This document shows positions 46,577-57,347 of a stretch of 64,000 bases of DNA, in pieces; positions within the stretch are counted from its first letter, which is position 1; every line of letters starts with the position of its first letter. The position numbers and the translations under genes were made by a program. Source of the stretch: Lewinellaceae bacterium (GTDB lineage Bacteria; Bacteroidota; Bacteroidia; Chitinophagales; Saprospiraceae); contig JADJFA010000016.1 of NCBI GenBank assembly GCA_016708875.1, forward strand, positions 1 to 64,000, written 5' to 3'. The notes under the pieces were generated by a model that had not been told where the DNA came from, did not search any database, and was given only the letters and a program-made list of their open reading frames with translations.

Positions 46577-46745
46577 TGTGGTTGTTGGCGAGGACGCCAA
46601 CAACGGAACTCTCGTTAAAGCATTGATAACCATGTATATTTAACAAAGGTTGGCGGCCCCCCTGCCGTTGTTGGCGTCCTCGCCAACAACAACGGCAGAG
46701 ATCAATTTAAGGTGAAATTAGTCAGTATAAGGTTTAGACTGACGA
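46577..46745. repeat. GTTGTTGGCG hairpin repeat, copy 2 (double)
   Basis: Two hairpins in opposite orientation: GTTGTTGGCG-agga-CGCCAACAAC at about 46,581, and GTTGTTGGCG-tcct-CGCCAACAAC at about 46,667. The second is flanked by CTGCCG and, to the right, by a 45-base stretch with TGAAATTAGTCAGTATAAGG that matches 13,250-13,300 with scattered differences. No gene in this gap (46,381-46,776). Confidence 0.75.
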
Positions 46746-46776
46746 CTCAATCGTCTGACCGCTATCATTCCAACGT

Positions 46777-47261
46777 ATGCAAGAAACTCCCCACCCGCAA
46801 GACCCCACCCCGCCCGATTGCTTTCGACAAGCAGAAGTGGAGGCTTTTCAAACATTTGAAGGTCAAATACTTGCAACCGTAAACTATTACCTGTGGCGTG
46901 CCAGGCTCCAAAACGTCTTTTCTCTACGCGGTGGAACTGTTTTTGAAAATGGAGAAACGCTCCTGCTATCAAGCGGCGAAAGTCCGAGGCCATCCAAATT
47001 ATCAGCGCAGAAGATTTGGTAGAAACCGCCCAAAAGTTGCAATCCCTTCACGGCGAAGCACTTATCCAACGCATCGTGGCAAATATTCAGCCGCTTTGGC
47101 GAGATGTAGCGGGTGCCGCGCTGCAAGAAATCCGCTTGGCGCGCCATGAATCGGGGCTTTATCACAATGATGCCTTGTTGTTAGGATTTGAAACGAAACA
47201 GATAATGCTGGAATTGGGTGAAAAGGATGGGCTGGTATTGGGGGAGTATGATTTTGAGTAG
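46777..47261 (+). CDS. hypothetical protein, frameshifted
   Basis: About 161 codons, with one break near 47,000 in a GAAAGTCCGAGGCC stretch. It starts at ATG 46777 with a Pro-rich leader (MQETPHPQDPTPPDCFRQ), then FQTFEGQILATVNYYLW and LRGGTVFENGETLLLSSGES; in the second frame it continues IQIISAEDLVETAQKLQSLH and ALLLGFETKQIMLELGEKDG. The content suggests a small alpha/beta protein that may bind a ligand. I do not recognise a family. It lies 15 bases upstream of the RND pump, so it may be co-transcribed with it. Confidence 0.6.
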
Positions 47262-47276
47262 TGCTACCTTCGCGCC

Positions 47277-50200
47277 GTGAACATCACCGCACTTTCCATC
47301 CGTCGCCCTTCGCTCGTCATCGTGGCATTTGCCGTGCTGGCATTTATGGGCATCGCCAGTTACCTGAAGCTGCCCATTGAGCTGGTGCCGAAATTCAGCG
47401 CACCCGTCGTTACCATTATCACGGTTTATCCCGGTGCATCGCCTTCCGAAGTGGAAAATGCTGTGAGCAAACCCATCGAGGACGCGATTTCTTCACTCGA
47501 AGGCATTGACCAGGTGCAGGTCGGCTCGCAGGAGAATTCCTCGTTCGTTGCCGTGGAGTTCGAGCAATCTGTTGATTTAGACAAGGCAGTGCAGGAGATG
47601 CAGCGCAAAATCAACCAACTCCAGGCTTCTTTGCCGAAGGAGGTGCGCACCCCAGTTATCAATAAATTCGCGTTGGACGAATTGCCTATTTTAAAAATAG
47701 GCGTGGCAGGAAATCTCACAGGCCCTGCCTTTTACGACGTGGTAAAAAACCGCGTTGTGCCTGAAATCTCGCAGGTAAAAGGCGTGGCGCAGGTAAGTAT
47801 CCTCGGCGGCGAGGAGCGCGAAATCAAGATCAATATTTCCTCTGCACGGCTCGAACAGTATGGACTTTCCCTGCTTCAAGTATCGCAAGCAGTTCAGACC
47901 GCCAACCTGGATTTTCCGACAGGGAAATTAACAGGCGAGCAGGGACAATTGCGCATCCGGCTCGCAGGCAAGTTTTTGGGAATTGAGGACATCCGTAACC
48001 TTGTAGTCGGAAAAAGCCGCTTCGGGTCGTCCATTTTTTGAAGGATATTGCAGAAGTACAGGACGGCACGCGCGATCCCGAAATCATTTGCCGTACCGAC
48101 GGACAACCGGCAGTAGGCATCAGTATCCGCAAGCAAGGCGACGCCAATGCGGTGGAAATGTCGAAACTCGTTCTTGAGAAAATCGCCATGCTACAGGGCG
48201 CCTACGCCAAGGAGGGAATGCGCTTCGAGGTGGTAGCCAACAGCAGCACATTTACCAAAAAAGCCACAAACGCTGTTATTGAAGATTTGCTTGTGGCGGT
48301 GCTTTTGGTAGGTCTGGTCATGTTGCTTTTCCTGCACAGCCTGCGCAATGCTGCCATCGTGCTCGTGTCTATCCCGACCTCTATCGTGAGCACTTTCGTG
48401 ATGATGCATTTGTTTGGCTACTCGCTCAATCTTATGTCTTTGTTGGGCCTTTCGCTCGCCATCGGTATTTTGGTGGACGATGCCATTGTGGTCATCGAGA
48501 ACATTTACCGACACTTTGAGATGGGCAAAAACAAGGTGCAGGCCAGTTACGACGGGCGGATGGAAATCGGTTTTACTGCCATAAGTATCACGCTTGTGGA
48601 CGTGGTGGTGTTCCTGCCAATAGTATTCACGGCGGGCCTGGTACCCAACCTGTTACGACAGTTTTGCATGACGGTGCTGACCTCCACGTTAATGTCTTTG
48701 CTGGTGTCGTTTACCCTTGTACCATGGCTCACGTCGAGGTTTGGAAAACTCCACCGTTTTCAGGGAAAAAACCTTGCAGGAAGGGTCATCCTGAAGTTTG
48801 AAGGATTTTTGGAATGGGTTTCAGATGGTTTCGTTCGATTGCTGACTCTGGCGTTGAAAAACCGCCGGACCAAAATTATCACCGTACTCACAGCGATCGT
48901 CCTATTTTTCAGTTCGTTCTTGCTGGTCACCTCAGGGCTTATCGGAAACGCGTTTATGGAGGCTGGTGAACGGGGGGAGTTTTTGCTCGAAGTTGTGTTG
49001 CCGCAAGATGCCTCGCTGACACAAACCGATGCCATCACCAAGCGTGTCGAAGATTGGCTGCGCACCCAGCCCGAAGTGGTACGCACCTTTACCACCGTTG
49101 GTGCAAACAACAAATCTTTTGGCCTAAGCGCACCGAATATTGCCGAAATACAAGTGTTTTTAACGCCTTATGGTGGAATAAGGAAAGAACTCACGCCCGT
49201 TTTTGCCCGAAAAACAAAGGTCAAACTGGAGGAAATCATAGCGGGCGCACGCATAAAAACCAACCCGATTGACATCCTAGGTCTGTCGTTTTCACCTATC
49301 GAAATACAGTTAAACGGGCCGAGCCTCGATAGCCTCCTGGTACTTGCTGAAAAAGTAAAAAAGAAATGGCGGCCGTGCCGGGCTGTGTCGAAATTGGCTC
49401 CACAGTGGAGGGCGGCAACCCGGAGGTAAAAGTGGAGGTGAACCGGCAGCGCATGGCAGATTTTGGACTGGCCATGGCGCAAGTAGGCTTAACATTGCAA
49501 ACGGCTTTTAGCGGCAACACCGATGCAAAATACCGCGATGGCGATTTTGAATATCCGATTCGAATCGCACTTGATGCCTTCGACCGACGCAGCGTAGAAG
49601 ACATCAAAAGCCTCTCTTTTGTAAATCCACTGGGAAGCACCGTTTACCTCAAACAGTTCGCCGACGTACGTCAAGGCACCGCCCCGACCCGCCTCGAACG
49701 TCGAGACCGCAGCACTTCACTATTGCTTACGGCACAGGTAATCGGCCGACCAAATGGTACGGTGACCCGTGAAATTATCAAACGCCTCGACCCGCTCCCA
49801 CTGCCTCCCGGCACCCAAATCAAATACGGAGGCGACTATAAACGCCAGCAACAGGGCATCGGCACGCTCGGCTTTGCGCTTTGGGCCTCGCTGGTGTTTG
49901 TCTACCTCATCATGGTGGCGTTGTACGACAACTGGATTTACCCGCTTGTAGTGCTGGTGTCCATCCCGCTTTCAGTCATCGGGGCATTCCTCGCGATGGC
50001 GCTGGCGAGCGAAAACCTCACTGTATTCACGGGTCTTGGATTGCTCATGCTCATCGGTCTGGTGGGCAAAAACGCCATACTTGTGGTGGACTTTGCCAAT
50101 CAGCTGCGAGAACAAGGCGTAGGCTTGCGCGATGCCCTGCTGCAAGCCACAAAATTGCGTTTCCGGCCTGTACTGATGACTAATATTGCGATGGTGATTG

Positions 50201-50394
50201 GCCTCTTGCCGATTGCATTTGCCCAAGGCTCAGGGGCAGACTGGAAAAACGGCCTTGCCTGGGCCATCATTGGCGGGCTGAACTCCTCTATGTTTCTTTC
50301 GCTGATTGTGGTGCCGGTGGTGTACTGGATGTTTGACCGGGCAATGGAGAAGTTGGGAATGGGGAAGCGAGAAAAAGTGGATTTGGTGGAGTGA
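47277..50394 (+). CDS. RND-family efflux pump inner-membrane protein, frameshifted
   Basis: About 1039 codons from GTG 47277, with one-base breaks near 48,030 and 49,360. It has the two-fold AcrB plan: TM1 in SLVIVAFAVLAFMGIASYL, a porter domain (VYPGASPSEVENAVSKPIED), the TM4 proton-relay Asp pair in LSLAIGILVDDAIVVIENIY, a second docking/porter half, and the TM10 Lys in LMLIGLVGKNAILVVDFANQ. Such pumps export drugs, metals or lipids with a membrane-fusion protein and an outer-membrane channel. Neither is next to it, so partners are elsewhere (the HlyD-like protein at 19,386 is distant and unlikely). Substrate unknown. Confidence 0.88.
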
Positions 50395-50455
50395 CTACTT
50401 TTGGAAGTCCGGGCCATTATTCATCAAATTGCAACGGCTAAAAAAAAGCAATGCT

Positions 50456-50683
50456 ATGTTTCTCAATTTGCAACTTACCCATCAGGTTCAAAATCTGGAT
50501 GTCAAATCTTTAGAGGAGCTTCGACTTTTCATTGAAAGGCTATTGAAGAAGCAAAAAAAGAACGGCAAAAAAAGCACTAATAATCCTGCAAAAAAGACCC
50601 TTCTGGCAGATATGGAACGCATTCCCATTCCTGTGAACAACATCATCATTGACCGCGCTGATCTGTATGAAAACCGTATCTGA
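50456..50683 (+). CDS. small hypothetical protein
   Basis: A 75-residue protein (MFLNLQLTHQVQNLDVKSLE at the start, ELRLFIERLLKKQKKNGKK in the middle, and RIPIPVNNIIIDRADLYENR at the end). The start at 50456 follows an AAAAAAAGCAATGCT context rather than a clear ribosome site. Helix-plus-basic-linker-plus-strand layout fits small antitoxin-like proteins of Bacteroidota. It converges with the PIN toxin (stop codons 3 bases apart) but is not in its operon, and no toxin follows it, so it may be an orphan antitoxin. Confidence 0.5.
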   Translation: MFLNLQLTHQVQNLDVKSLEELRLFIERLLKKQKKNGKKSTNNPAKKTLLADMERIPIPVNNIIIDRADLYENRI

Positions 50684-50686
50684 AAA

Positions 50687-51103
50687 TTAAGATTTCCCAG
50701 ACAAAACCAATTCCAAAAACTGATCTGAAGAAAGCACTTCAACCTTTGGAAAAGAAATCGTTTTCAACACATTGAAATGCTTATCGTCTGTGACAATGTA
50801 ATTTGCGCTCCCTGCTACCGCACAATCCACAAACTTGTTGTCGTCTGGGTCAACGGTTATTAGATTCCAGAAATAGTATTTGTGGACTGGAATAATATTG
50901 GGTAAGGTTTCGAGCGTATCCAGCACATTTTCTGATACTTCTTGGCTAAGATCATCGGTTAGTACTTCGGAGTACTCAAATAAAATATCTGTAGTAACCA
51001 ACATCTCGAAATCGCCGTTCCGAACCGCTAGCCATATTGGATAGAGTTTTGAACGTCGGGAAATGGCTACTGACAACACATTGGTATCGAGTACTATTCT
51101 CAT
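50687..51103 (-). CDS. PIN-domain toxin
   Basis: A complete 138-residue PIN nuclease-type protein: first acidic residue in RIVLDTNVLSVAISRRS, FEMLVTTDILFEYSEVL, the central acidic cluster VDPDDNKFVDCAVAGSANYI and the last one in VTDDKHFNVL. These carboxylates bind the metal ions of an RNase site. It belongs to the group named 'putative toxin component, PIN family'. Start codon 2 bases after the antitoxin stop at 51106. Confidence 0.88.
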   Translation of the reverse strand: MRIVLDTNVLSVAISRRSKLYPIWLAVRNGDFEMLVTTDILFEYSEVLTDDLSQEVSENVLDTLETLPNIIPVHKYYFWNLITVDPDDNKFVDCAVAGSANYIVTDDKHFNVLKTISFPKVEVLSSDQFLELVLSGKS

Positions 51104-51105
51104 AA

Positions 51106-51336
51106 CTATTTTCGAGGGTAGGGTGTGCGACGATGTTTACCCAAAATCTTTCCCTCGGTAAGTTTTTTCTCTTCCCACACCTTATCAGCAAGGTCGGAAG
51201 CTTTGTCTGCAAAGTACTGTCCCAAAAGCAGCTTGATTTGCACCAAATCCTGTTCGGAAACTTTGCGGGCATACAGTTTTAGCAGTTCTAACTGGAGGTT
51301 AGAAAGTGGTTGCGGGATGGTTTGTGCTGAGCTCAT
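51106..51336 (-). CDS. antitoxin of the PIN-type pair
   Basis: A 76-residue helical protein (LSNLQLELLKLYARKVSEQD, then LVQIKLLLGQYFADKASDLA) with a basic C-terminus (LGKHRRTPYPRK). The LQLELLKLY-x-LLGxYFADKA pattern is typical of the partner encoded upstream of PIN toxins in Bacteroidota and cyanobacteria. It would bind and silence the toxin. The two genes are separated by only 2 bases. Confidence 0.82.
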   Translation of the reverse strand: MSSAQTIPQPLSNLQLELLKLYARKVSEQDLVQIKLLLGQYFADKASDLADKVWEEKKLTEGKILGKHRRTPYPRK

Positions 51337-51438
51337 TCCAGATAATTTTACTGCAAAAAAAGGCCTTTTTCTCCAAACTATCCTGTTCTATGAATCAGAA
51401 TTCCGCAGTGCGTGGCTCTTATGACCCACACATTGCGT

Positions 51439-52750
51439 TCAAGCCTCCAACACCTTCTCCAACCTGATTCCCCGAGAACCTTTGATTAAAATAGCCGTGT
51501 CGTGCAAGTCCTGCGCATCCAGCCAATGTTTGGCCGCTTGATTGTCGGCAAAATGCAACGCCCCAAATTTTGAAAACGGGGTTCCTCCAAATTCTTTTCC
51601 GACCAGAATAATCTGGTCAATCTTGAGCCGCGCGGCAAAACGGAGCAAATCGTTGTGTTCTTTCTTGCTGTCTTCACCGAGTTCCAGCATATCGCCGAGG
51701 ATGGCGATGCGGCGTTTGGCCGGCATGGCGCAAAGACTCTGGAGGGCGGGCTGCATACTGGAAGGGTTGGCATTGTAGGCGTCCAATAAAATCGTCGCTC
51801 CATTGCGATGGATCAGTTGGGAGCGGTTGTTGGATGGGGTATAATTTTCTAGGGCTTCCTTGATTTTTTCCGCAGGCACTTTGAAATAAACGCCCAATGC
51901 GATGGCCGTCATAATATTCTGAAAGTTGTGATTTCCAAAGAGTTGCGTGCTCAGTTCAATCCTTGGCCCATCGTCAGAAAGAAACGCCGCGCGTACAAAA
52001 GGCATGTCTTCCAACATCTGCACGTCAATGATTCCCTGCTCAAGATGAAGCGCCTCGGTACGGGAATAGCCCACACGCATGGGCACTTTTTTGGACATCG
52101 CTGGCAGATGCTTTTCTGAAAGATTCACGAACGCGCAGCCGTGGTTTTTGCCAAAAATCATACAACTCACCCTCCGCCTTTTTTACGCCAGCGAGGCTTC
52201 CGAACCCTTCCAGATGCTCCTTCCCGATGTTTGTCAGAAGGCCGTGTGTGGGTTGCACGATGCGGCATAGTTCCTCGATATCGCCCGGTTGGTTGGTTCC
52301 CATTTCAATGATTGCGACCTCCGTTCCGCGCGGCATGGACAGCAAGGTAAGCGGCACACCGATGTGGTTGTTCAAATTTCCCTTTGTAAAATGGCAGGGG
52401 TAATGCGCTGACAACACGCTGGAAACCAACTCTTTGGTCGTGGTTTTCCCGTTGGAGCCACCAATGGCGATCACAGGAATTTCGAATTGCAGGCGATGGT
52501 GATTGGCCAATTGCTGCAAGGTTTTCAACACATCCGGAACGAGTATACAACGCTCATTTGCCCGGTAATCCGGGTTGTCAATCACGGCGTATGCTGCGCC
52601 TTTTTCAAGGGCTTGTCCGGCAAATTTGTTGCCGTCGAAATTGTCTCCTTTTAAGGCAAAGTAGATACAGCCTGATGGTAATTGCCGGGTATCGGTGCTC
52701 ACCACAGGGTGTTGCTGAAAAATGGAATAGAGAGTTGGAATGCTAGTCAT
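51439..52750 (-). CDS. murF: UDP-MurNAc-tripeptide D-Ala-D-Ala ligase, frameshifted
   Basis: About 437 codons from ATG 52748-52750, with one break near 52,160. It adds D-Ala-D-Ala to UDP-MurNAc-tripeptide, the last cytoplasmic step of peptidoglycan precursor synthesis. It has the N-terminal substrate domain (SGCIYFALKGDNFDGNKFA), the ATP site GGSNGKTTTKELV, the central GTEVAIIEMGTNQPGDIEEL and TNIGKEHLEGFGSL, and in the second frame LLDAYNANPSSMQPAL (the D-x-YNANP motif) and ILGDMLELGEDS. The gene is normally essential, so the break is most likely a sequence error. The MurF-Alr fusion gene lies directly upstream in the same direction. Confidence 0.9.
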
Positions 52751-52883
52751 GTTAATTTTTCGTTTTGAATTGAAAGACAACTTCCCGAAAGCTTTGTACC
52801 TTTTGGGAAGCGGGTTCAATTAAACCTTGAAAGTTGTTTCCACTGGTCGCTTACTGCCTTCTGCCACTGCTAACTGCCACTGA

Positions 52884-55347
52884 TCACTCCTGCCAATACA
52901 CCCGTTTCACCCGTTCCGAAATATTCGTAAACACCTCATAAGGAATGGTTTGCAGGCATTCGGCCAGCTCCTGAACGGGCAGGTTTTCTCCAAAAATGGT
53001 CACTTCATCGCCTACTTGTGCTTCGGGGATTTGCGTCACATCAAGCATCGTCATGTCCATACAAACATTTCCCAGCGTAGCTGCGCGCGTTGGCCACGAA
53101 CCAAGGCTGAAAATCGTCCTCCACCCGCCAGGCGCAACAAGCCGTCGGCATAGCCAATGCTGATGGTGGCGATGCGTTTCGGCGTAACGAGCGGTCCGCT
53201 GTTGCGGTTATAGCCCACTGTTTCACCGGGGCAAGGGTCTTGATTTGGCTGATGGTGGCTTTCAAAGAGTTTACTGTGTGAAGTTGCTCCTGAACCGTTT
53301 TTCCGCCGATTCCGTATAACCCGATGCCCAGCCGTACCATGTCAAAATGATACTCTGGCCAATGTTCAATGCCCCCTGTGTTGCAAATATGGCGCAATGG
53401 AGCGTACCCCAGCGCATTGCTTATTTGCCAGAACATTTCAGAAAAAACAGCCGCTTGTTTTCGGGTAAAATCGTCGTGCTGCGGAGCATCGCTGGCTGCA
53501 AGATGGGAAAAAACCGAGGCCACACGCAAATTTGGAACCTCTCGCAATTTTACCAGCAATGCAGCAATATCGCCGGGTTCAAAACCCAGGCGATGCATCC
53601 CCGTGTCCAATTTGAGGTGAATGTTGAGCGGTTTTTCCTTCCGGCAAACATCGCGATTTCATCGAGCATCGGTAGCTGTACACCTCTGGCTCCAAACGAA
53701 AACGCCACAACGTGTCAAAACTCGCCGGTTCGGGGTTGAGCACCAAGATGGGCAAGTTGACCCCCGCCTGCCGGAGCGAAATGCCTTCGTCCGCATAAGC
53801 CACACCAAGGTAATCCACCTGCTGAAATTCCAACAATTTCGCCACTTGTGCTGAGCCAGCACCATAGCCCTCGGCTTTTACCATAACCATCATTTTGGTG
53901 CCCGATTGGAGCAGTCGCTGGTAGGTTTTGAGATTATGAGCTAAGGCTGAAAGATTTACCTCCAGCACTGTTTTATGTGCTTTTTGTTCCAAGCGACGGG
54001 CAATACGTTCAAAAGCAAATGTTCTTGCGCCTTTCAACAGAATCGTTTCCTCGCGGAAGTCATGCGCTGCTATTTTTTCTAAAAAATGTTCCGTGTCCGG
54101 GTAAAAAATGGTTTCTACGGAGGAGGGCAATTTATCCTGAATGGCTTGAATGTCGTGCCCAATGCCGATAAAACGAGCAATTTTCTGCATTTGTACCGCC
54201 TCCGCCACCTCTGTCCAAAGCGATTCGCCGGACTGTCCGCTTTGTAGGATGTCGGAAAGGATGAGCGTCAAATGCTCTTTACCTGCTTGTTGTCTGGCAA
54301 CTGCAAGGCCAGGCGGAGCGAGGCGAGGTCGTTGCTGTAGGCATCGTTTATCAGGGTACATCCGTGGATGGCGGCCTTCACTTCAAGGCGCATTTCCACG
54401 GGTTCGAGGCGCAGCATTCTCCGCTCAATTTCTTCATGCGGTATGTTGAGCAAGCACATTACGGCCCAGCAATGGAGCGCATTTTCAATGCTTGCCGGGT
54501 CGGAAAAGGGGATAACGATTGACGATTTACGATTAACGATTGAAGATTTTATCTCCGCCCGAATTTTGGTTTGGTTGGATTGAGGTTTTTCAATTTTTAC
54601 AACTCTCAAATCAGCCGAGTCGCCATTGTTTGACCATGTAAAAAGCCGGGCCTTCGTGTTTTTCGGCGCCCAGCGGCTTTCGCAGACAAGCGTATCGGCT
54701 CGCTCAAAGAGCCGCATTTTTTCCTCCAACTTTTCCGCGTCGGAAGAAAAACCCTCCTGGTGGGCAGGGCCAAGATTGGTGAAAACGCCAATGGTCGGGC
54801 GGATGATTTTTTCCAGCCGCTCCATCTCTCCAGGCTGTGATATGCCCGCTTCAAAGATAGCCAGCGTATTGCGTTGCTGCATTTGCCATACCGAAAGGGG
54901 GACTCCTATCTGGGAATTGTAACTTTTGGGACTGCGTACGAGGTCAAAATCAGGCGAAAGCAGTTGGGCGAGCCATTCTTTGACCACGGTTTTGCCGTTG
55001 CTGCCCGTGATGCCGATTACGGGAATTTGAAACCGGGAACGATGATGTGCTGCCAGATTTTGCAACGCGGCGAGCGTATTTTCGACTTTCAGGATGTTGG
55101 CCTCCGGCAATTTTTTGAGGTCAACATTTTTGCTCACCACAAATTGACGAACGCCCTGTTCGTAAAGTTCGGGTATGAAACGGTGGCCATCGCGGTGTTT
55201 ACCGGGCAGCGCAAAAAACAGCGCCAGTGCAGGTGCGACCACAGAACGGCTGTCGAAAAGCAGCTGCGCCACGGTCGGGTTGGACTCGGTTTTTTGCAGC
55301 CATTCGGCTTGGAGGATTTGTTGGATATTGGAGAAGGTGTAAGTCAC
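52884..55347 (-). CDS. bifunctional MurF-like/alanine racemase fusion, frameshifted
   Basis: About 820 codons with breaks near 54,300, 53,640, 53,230 and 53,090. The N-terminal half is MurF-like: LFFALPGKHRDGHRFIPELY, ATP site ITGSNGKTVVKEWLAQL, AIFEAGISQPGEMERLEKII, LINDAYSNDLASLRLAL, ILLKGARTFAFERI. The C-terminal half is a PLP-dependent alanine racemase: NLSALAHNLKTYQRLL, PLP Lys in MVMVKAEGYGAGSAQVAKLL, DTGMHRLGFEP, RHICNTGGIEHWPEYHFDMV and RLGIGLYGIGG, ending at TGA 52884-52886. The fusion is characteristic of Bacteroidota and supplies D-Ala for MurF. Residues encoded at 54,511-54,552 are an inserted repeat. Confidence 0.9.
54511..54552. repeat. intergenic-type repeat inside the MurF-Alr gene
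   Basis: GATAACGATTGACGATTTAC followed by GATTAACGATTGAAGATTTT. On the minus strand it encodes KSSIVNRKSSIV in frame. The same ACGATTTACGATT wording appears in non-coding repeats near 42,670 and 9,050. It falls in a stretch between two conserved MurF segments, so it is probably a surface loop. Confidence 0.7.
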
Positions 55348-55361
55348 GCCGCGAAGGTAGA

Positions 55362-55398
55362 TAGACCTCGTAGGTTTTCAAAAAACCTACGAGGTCTA
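55362..55398. repeat. TAGACCTCGTAGGTTTTC hairpin
   Basis: TAGACCTCGTAGGTTTT and AAAACCTACGAGGTCTA form a perfect hairpin with a 3-base loop in the divergent region between MurF-Alr and tsaE. Same family as 41,222-41,253. Confidence 0.7.
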
Positions 55399-55420
55399 CG
55401 GATGCGCTATTTTTGCCGCC

Positions 55421-55846
55421 ATGGAATGGTCACTAAAATCCCCTGAAGAATTGCCGGGCATCGTGCCACAATTGCTCCAAGCCCTCGCTGGTCGCCGCAA
55501 AATTGCCCTCTTTGGCGAGATGGGTGCGGGCAAAACTACCCTCGTGAAGGCCATTTGCCAGCACCTGGGCGTGCGGGAAAACACGGCCAGCCCTACATTT
55601 TCGCTTGTGAACCAATACAGTTATGTCGAAGCCGACGGATCGGTAAGCCTTTTTCACCACCTAGACCTTTACCGCCTGCGCACTGCACAAGAGGTCTTTG
55701 ATATCGGTTTGGAAGAAATCCTTTACGATCCCTGGTACTGTGTGATCGAGTGGCCTCAATTGGCAGAACAATTGCTGCCCGAGGATGTTGTACGTGTAGA
55801 AATCGAGGTTTTAGGCGAAACGCAACGGAGAATCCATGTAGGGTGA
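55421..55846 (+). CDS. tsaE: tRNA t6A synthesis ATPase TsaE
   Basis: A complete 141-residue protein that assists the TsaB-TsaD complex in making N6-threonylcarbamoyladenosine at position 37 of ANN-decoding tRNAs. It has Walker A GEMGAGKTTLVKAICQHLG near residue 32, the family motif ASPTFSLVNQYSY, HHLDLYRL (with the conserved Asp) and VIEWPQLAEQLLPED. The length fits the family (about 140-160). Divergent from MurF-Alr. Confidence 0.95.
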   Translation: MEWSLKSPEELPGIVPQLLQALAGRRKIALFGEMGAGKTTLVKAICQHLGVRENTASPTFSLVNQYSYVEADGSVSLFHHLDLYRLRTAQEVFDIGLEEILYDPWYCVIEWPQLAEQLLPEDVVRVEIEVLGETQRRIHVG

Positions 55847-55865
55847 AATTCATTTCGCCATTCAT

Positions 55866-55935
55866 CGCCTGCGAAATTCATTTCGTCTTTTATCGCGGGG
55901 CAAAATGAATTTCGCGCTGCGTTTTGCTACTTTTG
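55866..55935 (+). promoter_or_regulatory. GAAATTCATTTCG repeats and possible promoter
   Basis: GAAATTCATTTCG occurs at about 55,873 with an inverted partner AAAATGAATTTCGCG at about 55,902, giving a hairpin. A TACTTTTG (55928-55935) like the -7 box of Bacteroidota promoters follows, 42 bases before the dehydrogenase ATG. No good TTG box at the right distance is seen, so the promoter call is weak. Confidence 0.35.
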
Positions 55936-55977
55936 CGCCGCATTTTGCTCTGATCAATTTTACCCACCACACATTGC

Positions 55978-57212
55978 ATGGAAAGCCTCCTAGAAAAGTA
56001 CAAGGAGAAAAAGCCCGAAATCATTTTTGAATGGCATGATGAGGAGACTGGCGCGGAAGGTTGGATCGTCATCAATTCGCTACGCAACGGCGCGGCTGGC
56101 GGAGGTACCCGGATGCGTAAAGGGCTGACCTGTGAAGAGGTCGTTTCGCTCGCCAAAGTAATGGAAATCAAGTTTAGCGTATGCGGCCCGGCCATCGGTG
56201 GGGCTAAGAGCGGCATCAATTTCGACCCCTCTGACCCACGCCGAATAGAAGTGCTGGAACGTTGGTATCGCGCGGCCTTGCCCATCTTGAAAAATTATTA
56301 TGGCACGGGTGGCGACCTGAACGTGGATGAGTTGAAAGACGTGGTCCCTATTACCGAGGCACTGGGCCTTTGGCACCCGCAGGAAGGCATCGTTCGGGGC
56401 CACCTCAAGCCTACCGAAGGTCAGCAAATCAATATCATTGGCCAGCTCCGCTACGGCTGTACCAAAATTGTGGAAGACCCCGAATATATGCCCGAAGGTG
56501 GCGAACACAAATATGCGGTTGCGGACCTTATAACGGGCTACGGCGTGGCTGAATCGGTGCGACATTTCTACGATATTTTCCACCATACATCGCTCGCGGG
56601 TAAAAAAGCGATCATACAGGGTTGGGGCAATGTGGCTTCTGCCGCTGCTTGCTACCTGGCCAAGGAAGGCGTGAAAATTATCGGTATCGTTGACCGCGAA
56701 GGAGGCATTCTTGCCCCGGAAGGCCTGGGACTTGAGGCGGTCAAGAAACTTTTCAATGAAAAAGAAGGAAACAAAATCGCTGCGCCCAACTTGTTGCCTT
56801 TCAATGAGGTAAACGAGAAAATCTGGAAAATGGGCGCTGATATTTTCATCCCCGGCGCGGCGTCCAAACTGGTTACTCGTGCCCAAGTTGATGCACTTTT
56901 GGACGGTGGTGTGGAAGTTATTGCCTGTGGTGCGAATGTGCCGTTTGTGGACGATCAGGTGTTTTTTGGACCTACAGCCCGCTACACGGACGAGCACACA
57001 GCGATCATCCCTGACTTCATAGCAAACTGTGGCATGGCACGGGTTTTGCGTATCTGATGCAGCCTGAAGCAGTCATGACCGACCGTGCAATTTTCGCTGA
57101 TACCTCCTCCACGATTCGTCGTGCATTAGAAGAAGTTAGAAAAAATAATGATTCTCTCCGAAAAATATCCACTACCGCTCTATTTTTGGCCCTGAAAAAG
57201 CTTGGCATCTGA
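55978..57212 (+). CDS. Glu/Leu/Phe/Val dehydrogenase family protein, frameshifted at the end
   Basis: About 411 codons; the first 355 are intact and, after an indel near 57,043 (ARVFAYLMQPEAV in the second frame), the coding continues to TGA 57210-57212. It oxidatively deaminates an amino acid with NAD(P)+. It shows NGAAGGGTRMRKG, the catalytic Lys in PAIGGAKSGINFDPSDPRR, the substrate Asp region GTGGDLNVDELKDVVPI and the Rossmann motif IIQGWGNVASAAACYLAKEG. The C-terminal helix (IRRALEEVRKNNDSL) matches family members. Which amino acid it uses (Leu, Glu or other) cannot be told from motifs alone. Stand-alone gene. Confidence 0.9.
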
Positions 57213-57347
57213 GTTTTTTTCCCGACCATTGCCATGTTTTTCTAATCATTTTTAAGCCAAAGTCCCCCTTCCGAAAAACAAATCCCCCTGACAAACGCAA
57301 AACGAACAAAACTGTAACATTCATTTCATTAAAAATTCAGCAACCCT

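Noticed and set aside
56080..56997. 305-residue minus-strand ORF opposite the amino-acid dehydrogenase
   Set aside because: The plus-strand frame carries all dehydrogenase motifs; the antisense peptide has no recognisable domain and is a codon-bias shadow.
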